From assembly GCA_016210825.1 (NCBI GenBank), contig JACQTM010000257.1:1-9992 (forward strand): a DNA stretch of 9,992 nucleotides, read 5' to 3'. The notes under the pieces were generated by a model, which worked only from the letters and a program-made list of their open reading frames with translations, had not been told where the DNA came from and ran no database searches. Source of the stretch: Hyphomicrobiales bacterium. GTDB taxonomy: Bacteria > Pseudomonadota > Alphaproteobacteria > Rhizobiales > Xanthobacteraceae. Shown one piece after another: positions 1 to 6,345 of this stretch; within the stretch, counting starts at the first letter, position 1; each line of letters begins with the position of its first letter. A program made the position numbers and the translations under genes.

Positions 1-2
1 GC

Positions 3-584
3 GAGAAACCGGTAAAGGGTGTCGACGGCGATGATCCCGCGGTGGTGATGAAATTCACAAACCCGGGACTCATCGTGATGGCGCACTACAGCACGCCGGA
101 AAAGCTCAGCTTTGAAACTTGGGAAAAGTTCGAGGCTTATCTTGAATTGGAGGGTCTGCAGCGCATCGCGCCCGTGCACCGCAGCGCTGGCAAGCCGATA
201 ACCGGCATCAAGGAGCTCTATTCGCGTTGCGCGAAGCTCTTGATCGATGTCGGCGGCGGGAGCAAGGGCGAGGATCGCGCCACGGGAATGCCGCTCGAAA
301 TCGTAGCCTTGCGCAACCCTTACTCGCTTGCCGCCGGCGAACAGTTGCCGGTTCGCATTCTCCACGAGGGCAAGCCAATCGAAGGCATCCAGATTACCGC
401 CATCGCCAAGGCAGAACCGGACAAGCGCAACAATTTTCGCACCGATGCCGACGGCCGCGCCTCGATCGCCGTGCCGCTTTCGGGGCCGTGGCTACTCAAT
501 GCGGTTCACATGCTTGAGCCTAAGCCCGGCGAGGATGCACATTGGACGAGCCTTTGGGCATCGATGACGTTTTTACGGCGCTGA
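3..584 (+). CDS. DUF4198 family protein, 5'-truncated
   Basis: The reading frame is open to the left edge, so the N-terminus (with any signal peptide) lies outside the window; 193 residues are visible. The visible part matches the C-terminal portion of DUF4198 (COG5266) proteins from memory of the family pattern: a YSRCAKLLIDVGG segment, then GMPLEIVALRNPYSLAAGEQLPVRILHEGKPI, an Ig-like beta region with TDADGRASI, and an ending with GPWLLNAVHM and a WTSLWASMTF strand. Family members are normally exported, and some occur with nickel or cobalt uptake systems (NikK-type). Here the gene is followed after 16 nt by a transporter with a His-rich tail, which fits a metal-related role. That role is inferred; the substrate is not visible. 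An internal ATG at 42 is not the likely start, because homologous-looking sequence continues upstream of it. Confidence 0.75.
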   Translation, partial: EKPVKGVDGDDPAVVMKFTNPGLIVMAHYSTPEKLSFETWEKFEAYLELEGLQRIAPVHRSAGKPITGIKELYSRCAKLLIDVGGGSKGEDRATGMPLEIVALRNPYSLAAGEQLPVRILHEGKPIEGIQITAIAKAEPDKRNNFRTDADGRASIAVPLSGPWLLNAVHMLEPKPGEDAHWTSLWASMTFLRR

Positions 585-600
585 CCATCATGGATGCGCA

Positions 601-1653
601 ATGAACCGCCGTGCCGCAATCCTTGCCTTGATCTCCGCAGCGCTGTTCGGAGTTTCAACGCCGGCGGCCAAGGCGCTGCTCGGTACGATCCATCCTATTC
701 TGCTTGCCGGCCTGCTTTATCTCGGCGCCGGGTTGGGAGTTGCCATACTGCGCCGGCTTCGTGCTGGAATTTTCCGCGCAGGCGCTACTGAAGCGAAATT
801 AACACGCACCGATCTGCCCTGGCTCGCGGGTGCCATCGTCGCCGGCGGTGTGATCGGCCCGCTGCTGCTCATGGTCGGCCTCGTGCGCACAGAGGCCTCT
901 GCCGCCTCACTTCTGCTCGCCTTCGAGGGCGCGGCAACGGTTTTATTGGCCTGGTTTATCTTTCGCGAGCATTTTAATCGCCGGATTGCGCTCGGCATGC
1001 TCTGTCTCGTCGCCGGCGCCGCCGTTTTGTCGTGGACCGGGCAACCGACCTTCGCAATGCTGTCCGGACCACTTGCAATTCTCGGCGCCTGCGCCGCCTG
1101 GGGGCTCGACAATAATTTAACGCGCAAGGTTTCGCTCGCCGACCCGCTACAAATCGTGGAGATCAAGGGCCTTGCCGCCGCACCGATCAACATTGCAATC
1201 GGACTATGGGCGGGTGGCACAATCCCCGGCGTTGATGTGATAGCGGCGGCGGGGTTGGTCGGTTTCCTCAGTTATGGCGTCAGTCTTGTTCTGTTCGTGC
1301 TGGCTTTGCGCGATCTCGGCGCCGCGCGCACCAGCGCTTATTTCTCCACTGCGCCGTTTCTTGGCGCCGTTGCCGCGGTCGTGACGCTCGGCGAGGCGTT
1401 GACCGCTCAACTCGGCGTTGCCGGCTTGCTCATGGCATTCGGTGTTTGGCTGCATCTGACCGAACGGCATGAGCATGAGCACGTCCATCTGCCGATGGCG
1501 CACGCGCACGCGCATGTCCACGATGAGCACCACCGGCATGCCCATGCACCCGGCGATCCGCCAGGCGAGCCGCACACCCATTGGCACGAGCATGATCGCT
1601 TGACGCACCGGCATCCGCATACGCCGGATATGCATCACACCCATGAACATTGA
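601..1653 (+). CDS. DMT/EamA-family transporter with histidine-rich C-terminal tail
   Basis: This 350-residue membrane protein has about ten hydrophobic segments (roughly 5-27, 33-50, 72-94, 99-121, 127-146, 152-170, 185-204, 211-234, 240-264, 268-286), arranged as the two five-helix EamA repeats of the drug/metabolite transporter superfamily. The RTEASAASLLLAFEGAAT segment (about 96-113) and the ARTSAYFSTAPFLGA segment (about 242-256) are typical of the ends of the repeats. EamA proteins are usually near 300 residues. The excess is a tail at 290-350 with 23 histidines in 61 residues, mostly as HxH steps mixed with Glu and Asp. Ten helices would put both ends in the cytoplasm, so the tail would bind metal there. 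A weak GGAT ribosome site precedes the ATG. The gene follows the DUF4198 gene closely and is probably co-transcribed with it. The direction of transport and the metal are unknown. Confidence 0.85.
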   Translation: MNRRAAILALISAALFGVSTPAAKALLGTIHPILLAGLLYLGAGLGVAILRRLRAGIFRAGATEAKLTRTDLPWLAGAIVAGGVIGPLLLMVGLVRTEASAASLLLAFEGAATVLLAWFIFREHFNRRIALGMLCLVAGAAVLSWTGQPTFAMLSGPLAILGACAAWGLDNNLTRKVSLADPLQIVEIKGLAAAPINIAIGLWAGGTIPGVDVIAAAGLVGFLSYGVSLVLFVLALRDLGAARTSAYFSTAPFLGAVAAVVTLGEALTAQLGVAGLLMAFGVWLHLTERHEHEHVHLPMAHAHAHVHDEHHRHAHAPGDPPGEPHTHWHEHDRLTHRHPHTPDMHHTHEH

Positions 1654-1694
1654 ATCGCCGGGTCGGCCAGCCTGCAATTGAGATGAAACAAAAG

Positions 1695-1715
1695 CGGCCG
1701 GATTTTGCCCGGCCG
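1695..1715 (+). terminator. GC-rich hairpin, probable terminator of the transporter gene
   Basis: A perfect 7-bp stem, CGGCCGG (1695-1701) with CCGGCCG (1709-1715), closes a 7-nt loop (ATTTTGC), 41 nt after the transporter stop. No T-run follows it on the plus strand. Upstream lies an A-rich stretch (AAACAAAAG), so on the minus strand the stem is followed by CTTTTGTTT. It would therefore be a better intrinsic terminator for minus-strand transcripts, yet no minus-strand gene is nearby. It may work in both directions. Confidence 0.5.
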
Positions 1716-1983
1716 TCGATTCACATCCAGCCCATCGCTATACCCTGCAATTGTGTTTTGTAATTAACTCTGATATTTCAGTATCTTAATGGATAAGCAG
1801 CTTGCCATTCATCGGCATTCAGTCATAGTCGCTGCAGTCTAAAATCCGGGACAATTTTTACACATGCAATGATGCCGAGCGCCAAACCGCGATGCGTTTG
1901 CGCGGCATAGAACGCGGCGCAATGGGTGAACATGGTACGGCCAAGACCGGTGCACGCTGCCTTACAGTACGAATTGCCTCTAT

Positions 1984-2012
1984 TTGACCCGGCCAAGGGT
2001 GCGGGCTACCAC
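1984..2012 (+). promoter_or_regulatory. Candidate housekeeping promoter for aroC
   Basis: TTGACCC (1984-1990), a 14-nt spacer and GCTACCAC (2005-2012) lie just before the aroC start. This agrees at most positions with the alphaproteobacterial (Caulobacter) housekeeping pattern TTGACGS-N10-14-GCTANAWC: 6 of 7 and 7 of 8 positions. Read the E. coli way, it is TTGACC, 17 nt, TACCAC. Transcription would start near 2019, leaving a leader of only about 14 nt. This is a pattern match only; chance matches occur in GC-rich DNA. Confidence 0.35.
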
Positions 2013-2032
2013 ACCGCGCACAGGCAAACACC

Positions 2033-3151
2033 ATGTCCTTCAATACGTTCGGCCATATGTTCCGGTTCACGACCTTCGGCGAGAGCCATGGGGCGGCAAT
2101 CGGCTGTGTGGTCGACGGCTGTCCGCCACGCATTCCACTGACCGAAGCCGATATCCAGCCTTATCTCGATAAGCGGCGACCCGGCCAATCACGGTTCACG
2201 ACACAACGGCAGGAATCGGACACCGTAAAAATCCTGTCAGGAACGTTTCAAGACGAAGCGACCGGCAAACCCGTGACCACCGGTACGCCAATCGCACTTG
2301 TGATCGAAAACCTCGACCAACGCACGAAAGACTATTCCGCGATCAAGGATAAATATCGTCCAGGCCATGCCGGCTATACGTACGACGTCAAATACGGTTT
2401 GCACGATTATCGCGGCGGCGGGCGTGCATCGGCACGCGAGACGGCGGCGCGCGTCGCCGCCGGCGCTATCGCACGCAAGATCGTGCCGGGCATGACCGTG
2501 CGCGGCGCGCTGGTGCAAATCGGTCCCCACAAGATCGACCGCGCCAAATGGGATTGGGCGGAGGTCGAGCGTAATCCGTTCTTTTCTCCCGATGCGGAAA
2601 GCGCCGCCTTCTTTGCCGAATACATCGACGGCGTTCGCAAGGCCGGCTCGTCTATCGGCGCCGTCATCGAAATTATCGCCGATGGCGTGCCCGCGGGCCT
2701 CGGCGCGCCGGTCTACGCGAAGCTCGACGCGGACCTTGCTTCCGCGTTGATGGGCATCAACGCGGTCAAGGGCGTCGAAATTGGCGATGGCTTCGCCACC
2801 GCCATGCTCTCCGGCGAGGAGAATGCCGACGAGATGCGCATGGCCAATGACGGCAAACCGCGGTTTCTGTCCAACCATGCCGGCGGTATTTTGGGCGGCA
2901 TTTCCACCGGCCAGCCGGTTGTCGCACGCTTTGCCGTCAAGCCGACCTCCTCGATACTCAAACCGCGGCAAACCGTTGACAAATACGGTCGTGAAACTGA
3001 AGTCGCCACCACCGGCCGTCACGATCCTTGCGTTGGTATCCGCGCCGTGCCGATCGGGGAAGCGATGGTGGCGTGTGTGATCGCGGATCACTATCTGCGC
3101 CATCGGGGACAAGTCGGCGAGGGAGCGTCCTGGCCGCTTAACCCGGCGTGA
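2033..3151 (+). CDS. aroC: Chorismate synthase
   Basis: This enzyme converts 5-enolpyruvylshikimate-3-phosphate to chorismate, the last shikimate-pathway step, in the cytoplasm, with reduced FMN as cofactor. All three family signatures are present in the 372 residues: GESHGAAIGCVVDGCPP (16-32), RGGGRASARETAARVAAGAI (127-146) and RHDPCVGIRAVPIGEAM (329-345). The two histidines expected in the active site are seen at about 19 and 112. Length is normal for the family. The ATG at 2033 gives the usual N-terminus (MSFNTFGHMFRFTTFGESHG); no strong ribosome site is visible before it. The 7-nt gap to the next gene indicates an operon. The neighbour makes a riboflavin precursor, so the pair connects an FMN-dependent enzyme with flavin supply, although such a link may be coincidental. 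Confidence 0.97.
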   Translation: MSFNTFGHMFRFTTFGESHGAAIGCVVDGCPPRIPLTEADIQPYLDKRRPGQSRFTTQRQESDTVKILSGTFQDEATGKPVTTGTPIALVIENLDQRTKDYSAIKDKYRPGHAGYTYDVKYGLHDYRGGGRASARETAARVAAGAIARKIVPGMTVRGALVQIGPHKIDRAKWDWAEVERNPFFSPDAESAAFFAEYIDGVRKAGSSIGAVIEIIADGVPAGLGAPVYAKLDADLASALMGINAVKGVEIGDGFATAMLSGEENADEMRMANDGKPRFLSNHAGGILGGISTGQPVVARFAVKPTSSILKPRQTVDKYGRETEVATTGRHDPCVGIRAVPIGEAMVACVIADHYLRHRGQVGEGASWPLNPA

Positions 3152-3158
3152 TCGCGGC

Positions 3159-4253
3159 ATGATGTTGAAGAATCAACAGCGCGTGGAGTCCGCCGTCGCC
3201 GCCTTCGCCAGCGGCGAGATCGTTGTCGTCACCGACGACGACGACCGGGAAAACGAGGGCGACCTTTTCGTCGCCGCCTCGCTCTGCACGCAAGAAAAAA
3301 TGGGTTTTATTATCCGCCACACATCGGGGATCGTTTGCGCGCCGCTCGCCGCAAGTGACGCAAAACGCCTGCATCTCGATCCAATGGTGTCGGCCAACGA
3401 CGCGCCGCTCGGCACCGCCTTCACCGTGTCCGTCGATGTTCGGCATGGGCTGACTACCGGCGTCTCCGCGGAGGAGCGCACCAACACCGTGCGTGCGCTC
3501 GCCAACGGCAATAGCGGCGCGACCGATTTCGTGCGGCCTGGCCATGTCTTTCCGTTGGTCGCGCGCGAGGGAGGCGTACTTATGCGTTCGGGCCATACCG
3601 AGGCCTGCGTGGATCTCTGCCGTCTCGCCGGGCTACCGGGCGTCGGCGTGCTCGCGGAACTGATCAACGACGACGGCAGCGTCATGCGCGGGCCGCAGGT
3701 TGTGGCTTTCGCGGAACAGCACGACCTGCAATCGCTCTCGATCGCCGATCTCATCGCCTATCGCCAGGCGCGCGAGAAGCTCGTGATGCGCGTCGGCGAA
3801 TTTCCGGTCGCATCCACCGTCGGACGACTGAAGGGCTATGCGTATGTCACGCCGTTCGATCCGCAGCATCACATGGCCTTCGTCCATGGCTCGATCGGCG
3901 ACGGGCGCAACGTTCTCGCGCGACTGCATCGTGCCGACGTAATCGGCGACGTGTTCGGCGGCGCCCGGACCATCAACGCGGTACTTGGACGCTTCAAGCA
4001 AGAGGGCAGGGGTGTAATTATCTACCTGCGCGACGGCACGGCCGGTGTGCCGACGGTCGCGATCCCGCACAACGACGCGACGGATTCCGAAGCAGCGCGC
4101 ACGCGCCAGTGGCGCGAGATCGGGCTTGGGGCGCAAATCCTCAAGGACCTCGGTATCTCCTCGATCCGACTATTGACTTCGTCAACGCGCACATACGTGG
4201 GGCTCGCCGGCTTTGGTATCGAGATTGTCGGTACGGAAGCGATCGAGGGTTAG
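3159..4253 (+). CDS. ribB: 3,4-dihydroxy-2-butanone 4-phosphate synthase fused to a degenerate GTP cyclohydrolase II domain (RibBX type)
   Basis: Residues 1 to about 205 are a complete DHBP synthase, which makes the four-carbon riboflavin precursor from ribulose 5-phosphate. Visible motifs are DDDDRENEGDLF (26-37), RHTSGIVCAPL (53-63), GHTEA (145-149, metal-binding His146) and AELINDDGS (166-174, Glu167). Residues about 209-364 align in order with GTP cyclohydrolase II, keeping the GDVFG, EGRGVIIYLR, IGLGAQILKDLG and IRLLT landmarks. The three zinc cysteines are replaced by Asp260, Thr271 and Asn273, and the catalytic YLRQEGRGIGL loop reads YLRDGTAGVPT. The second half should therefore lack cyclohydrolase activity, as in the RibBX variant known in Proteobacteria; a separate ribA is expected elsewhere. 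Two ATGs (3159, 3162) are possible starts. There is no room for an FMN riboswitch in the 7-nt gap after aroC. Confidence 0.93.
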   Translation: MMLKNQQRVESAVAAFASGEIVVVTDDDDRENEGDLFVAASLCTQEKMGFIIRHTSGIVCAPLAASDAKRLHLDPMVSANDAPLGTAFTVSVDVRHGLTTGVSAEERTNTVRALANGNSGATDFVRPGHVFPLVAREGGVLMRSGHTEACVDLCRLAGLPGVGVLAELINDDGSVMRGPQVVAFAEQHDLQSLSIADLIAYRQAREKLVMRVGEFPVASTVGRLKGYAYVTPFDPQHHMAFVHGSIGDGRNVLARLHRADVIGDVFGGARTINAVLGRFKQEGRGVIIYLRDGTAGVPTVAIPHNDATDSEAARTRQWREIGLGAQILKDLGISSIRLLTSSTRTYVGLAGFGIEIVGTEAIEG

Positions 4254-4279
4254 GCACAGCTTCGCACACGGCGTTGCTT

Positions 4280-4284
4280 GGAGG
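4280..4284 (+). promoter_or_regulatory. Ribosome binding site fixing the ald start
   Basis: GGAGG is centred 6 nt before the ATG at 4291. It supports that start over an upstream in-frame GTG at 4213, which lies inside the previous gene. Confidence 0.8.
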
Positions 4285-4290
4285 CTTACC

Positions 4291-5409
4291 ATGCTGGTTG
4301 GAGTGCCCAAGGAGATCAAGGATAACGAATTCCGCGTTGGTCTTGTGCCTTCGACCGTGCGTGAACTAAAGGCTGGCGGTCACGCGATCATCGTGCAGGC
4401 TGGTGCGGGCGCGGGCGCTGGTATCGCCGATTCCGACTACCAGGCCGCCGGGGCCGAAATCGTTGAGGGCGCGGATCATATCTTCGAACGCGCCGAAATG
4501 ATCGTGAAAGTCAAGGAGCCGCTGTCCGGCGAGCGGCGCAAGCTCAAACGCGGACAGACGCTGTTCACCTATCTGCACCTCGCGCCTGACCGGGCGCAGA
4601 CCGAGGAACTCATCGCGAGCGGCGTCACGGCGATTGCTTATGAAACGGTCACTGATCCACGGGGCACATTGCCGTTACTCACGCCGATGTCGGAAGTTGC
4701 GGGCCGCATGGCGCCACATGTCGGCGCCTATTGGCTGGAAAAGCCGCATGGCGGACGCGGCGTGCTGCTTGGCGGTGTGACGGGGGTGGCGCCGGCGGAC
4801 GTTCTCATCCTTGGCGCCGGGGTTGTGGGCAGTAATGCCGCACTCATCGCCGTCGGCATGGGCGCGGACGTCACCATGGTTGCGCGCAGTCCCGAATCGC
4901 TGCGTCATGTCAGTACACAATTTGGCAGCCGCGTGCATACCGCGATCTCGACCCGCGACGCGGTCGAGACGCTTTGCCGGCGCGCCGATCTCGTCATCGG
5001 CTCGGTTCTTATCCCCGGGGCGTCGGCGCCAAAACTCATCACCCGGGAAACCGTCAGGGCGATGAAATCGGGATCGGTGATCGTCGACGTATCGATCGAT
5101 CAAGGCGGCTGCGCGGAAACCTCGCGTCCGACCAGCCATTCGCAGCCGACCTATGTGGTCGACGACGTCGTGCATTATTGCGTCACCAATATGCCCGGAG
5201 CCGTGGCACACACATCGACCTTTGCGCTTAACAACGCGACCTTGCCATTCGTGCTGGCGCTTGCCGGCAAGGGCGTCCGGCGCGCGCTCTCCGAGGATCC
5301 GCATTTATGCAACGGCCTCAACATTCACGAAGGCCGCGTCACCTGTCGCGCTGTCGCCGATGCTCTGAGCCTTCCCTACACCGCGCCGGATGCGGCATTG
5401 AAACTCTGA
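4291..5409 (+). CDS. ald: Alanine dehydrogenase, possibly NADP(H)-preferring
   Basis: This 372-residue protein has the normal length and landmarks of alanine dehydrogenase, which reversibly deaminates L-alanine to pyruvate and ammonia in the cytoplasm. Substrate and catalytic residues fall at their usual numbers: Arg15, Lys75, His96 and Asp270. LLTPMSEVAGRM (129-140), the GAGVVG nucleotide loop (175-180), GSVIVDVSIDQGG (261-273) and the NMPGAV segment are all conserved. The oddity lies at the end of the second Rossmann strand. The acidic residue that normally holds the NAD ribose is replaced: DVTMVARSPE (193-202) has Ala198-Arg199 where NAD enzymes have Asp followed by a hydrophobic residue. 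Loss of this Asp with gain of Arg is the change expected for NADP(H) use. The gene follows ribB by 37 nt and has a good ribosome site. Confidence 0.95.
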   Translation: MLVGVPKEIKDNEFRVGLVPSTVRELKAGGHAIIVQAGAGAGAGIADSDYQAAGAEIVEGADHIFERAEMIVKVKEPLSGERRKLKRGQTLFTYLHLAPDRAQTEELIASGVTAIAYETVTDPRGTLPLLTPMSEVAGRMAPHVGAYWLEKPHGGRGVLLGGVTGVAPADVLILGAGVVGSNAALIAVGMGADVTMVARSPESLRHVSTQFGSRVHTAISTRDAVETLCRRADLVIGSVLIPGASAPKLITRETVRAMKSGSVIVDVSIDQGGCAETSRPTSHSQPTYVVDDVVHYCVTNMPGAVAHTSTFALNNATLPFVLALAGKGVRRALSEDPHLCNGLNIHEGRVTCRAVADALSLPYTAPDAALKL

Positions 5410-5465
5410 TTGCCGTACATCAGCCTTTCCCTTGCCCGGTTGCCATGCCAGCATTCGATTCGTTT

Positions 5466-5471
5466 AGGGAG
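5466..5471 (+). promoter_or_regulatory. Ribosome binding site of the DUF1194 gene
   Basis: AGGGAG lies 7 nt before the ATG at 5479. It supports that start, which begins with a signal peptide, over an open frame extending back to 5410. Confidence 0.7.
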
Positions 5472-5478
5472 AAAACCA

Positions 5479-6342
5479 ATGATGCGGCGTAGATGGATCC
5501 TTTCAATCTTGGCTGCGGCCGGCGCGGTGGCGGTCGTGACCGGCATGATCGGCGCGACATTCGCCGCGGCACCCGGCTTTTCGCTGGCACAGAAGTCGAA
5601 TGCCACGGTGGCTGTCGATGTCGAACTCGTCATTGCGGTCGACATCTCCTATTCGATGGATCCGGACGAACAGGCATTGCAGCGTGAAGGTTATATCGAG
5701 GCCCTGACCTCGGTCGAGTTTATGCGTGCGCTCAGGGAGGGCATGCACGGGAAGATCGCCGTTACATATTTCGAATGGGCGGGATCCAACGATCAGAAAA
5801 TCGTCGTTCCCTGGCGGCTGATCGACGGGCCGGAAACGGCGGATGCATTCACCACCGAGTTGAAGAGTGCGCCAATCCGGCGCGCGTCGCGCACATCTAT
5901 TTCCGGTGCGTTGCTGTTCGCGATGCCGCTGTTCGAGGCGAGCGGTTTTCGCGGCATCCGCCGCGTCATCGATGTCTCCGGCGACGGCGCCAACAACAAC
6001 GGCCCGCTGGTCACTCCCGTTCGCGACGAAATAACCGCCAAGGGCATCACCATCAACGGCCTGCCGATCATGATCAAGCGCGCAAACCCGGGTACGCTCG
6101 ATATCGAGGAACTTGACAACTATTACGAGGATTGCGTCATCGGCGGGCCGGGCGCCTTCGTGATTCCGATCAAGGCGCGCGAAAAATTCATCGAAGCCAC
6201 GCGCACCAAGCTGATCCTTGAAATCGCGGGCCGGGCGCCAGATCGGCGTATCACGCCCGTTTCCGCCGAGAAGCCACGCATGTCATGCACCATCGGCGAG
6301 CGGATGTGGCAGCAGCGCTGGGGCGGCGTCGATTTCCGCTGA
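5479..6342 (+). CDS. Secreted DUF1194 / von Willebrand factor A domain protein
   Basis: This 287-residue protein starts with a Sec-type signal peptide: MMRRRW, then a hydrophobic run to about residue 30 and an alanine-rich probable cleavage site near AAAPGF (29-34). The rest is a vWA-like fold with a full metal-ion-dependent adhesion site: DISYS (55-59), Thr139 and the Asp of SGDG (169). The layout with VELVIAVDISYSMD, RRVIDVSGDGANNNG and DNYYEDCVIGGPGAFV matches DUF1194, a family common in Rhizobiales. It probably acts in the periplasm and binds a partner through a divalent cation; no partner is evident here. It follows ald by 69 nt, and its stop codon is 3 nt from that of the convergent methyltransferase gene. 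The molecular function is not known. No lipobox or membrane anchor is visible beyond the signal. Confidence 0.88.
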   Translation: MMRRRWILSILAAAGAVAVVTGMIGATFAAAPGFSLAQKSNATVAVDVELVIAVDISYSMDPDEQALQREGYIEALTSVEFMRALREGMHGKIAVTYFEWAGSNDQKIVVPWRLIDGPETADAFTTELKSAPIRRASRTSISGALLFAMPLFEASGFRGIRRVIDVSGDGANNNGPLVTPVRDEITAKGITINGLPIMIKRANPGTLDIEELDNYYEDCVIGGPGAFVIPIKAREKFIEATRTKLILEIAGRAPDRRITPVSAEKPRMSCTIGERMWQQRWGGVDFR

Positions 6343-6345
6343 AAT

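Larger units (their letters stand above)
1654..2032. other. Gene-free intergenic stretch before aroC
   Basis: This 379-nt interval holds no convincing gene. It contains the hairpin at 1695-1715, an AT-richer part at about 1741-1860 unlike the surrounding coding DNA, and a candidate promoter at 1984-2012. A second, weaker promoter-like pair, TTGCCA (1802-1807) and CATAGT (1824-1829) with a 16-nt spacer, is also present. A GTG-started frame from 1926 runs into aroC in another frame and has no family resemblance that I can see. Confidence 0.6.

Noticed and set aside
1468..1650. His-codon region as a tandem DNA repeat
   Set aside because: The CAT/CAC codons follow an irregular pattern with no fixed repeat unit, so it is better described as a biased protein tail.
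1204..1677. Minus-strand frame opposite the transporter
   Set aside because: Its Met/Val/Arg-rich composition is the reverse reading of the His-rich tail; there is no separate support for it.
1926..2141. GTG-started frame just upstream of and overlapping aroC, a possible leader peptide
   Set aside because: There is no ribosome site, it runs over 100 nt into aroC in a different frame, and no tryptophan, tyrosine or phenylalanine cluster or attenuator hairpins are seen.
3152..3158. FMN riboswitch before the riboflavin gene
   Set aside because: Only 7 nt separate the gene from aroC, and no RFN-like sequence was noticed upstream of aroC.
2237..3160. Long open frame (307 codons) on the minus strand
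   Set aside because: It is an antisense shadow of aroC, which is certain from its three signatures.
4213..4290. N-terminal extension of alanine dehydrogenase from a GTG at 4213
   Set aside because: The extension overlaps the end of ribB, while the ATG at 4291 has GGAGG 6 nt before it and puts Arg15, Lys75, His96 and Asp270 at their usual numbers.
5410..5478. N-terminal extension of the DUF1194 protein from a non-ATG codon at 5410
   Set aside because: It would bury the signal peptide, and the ribosome site at 5466-5471 points to the ATG at 5479.
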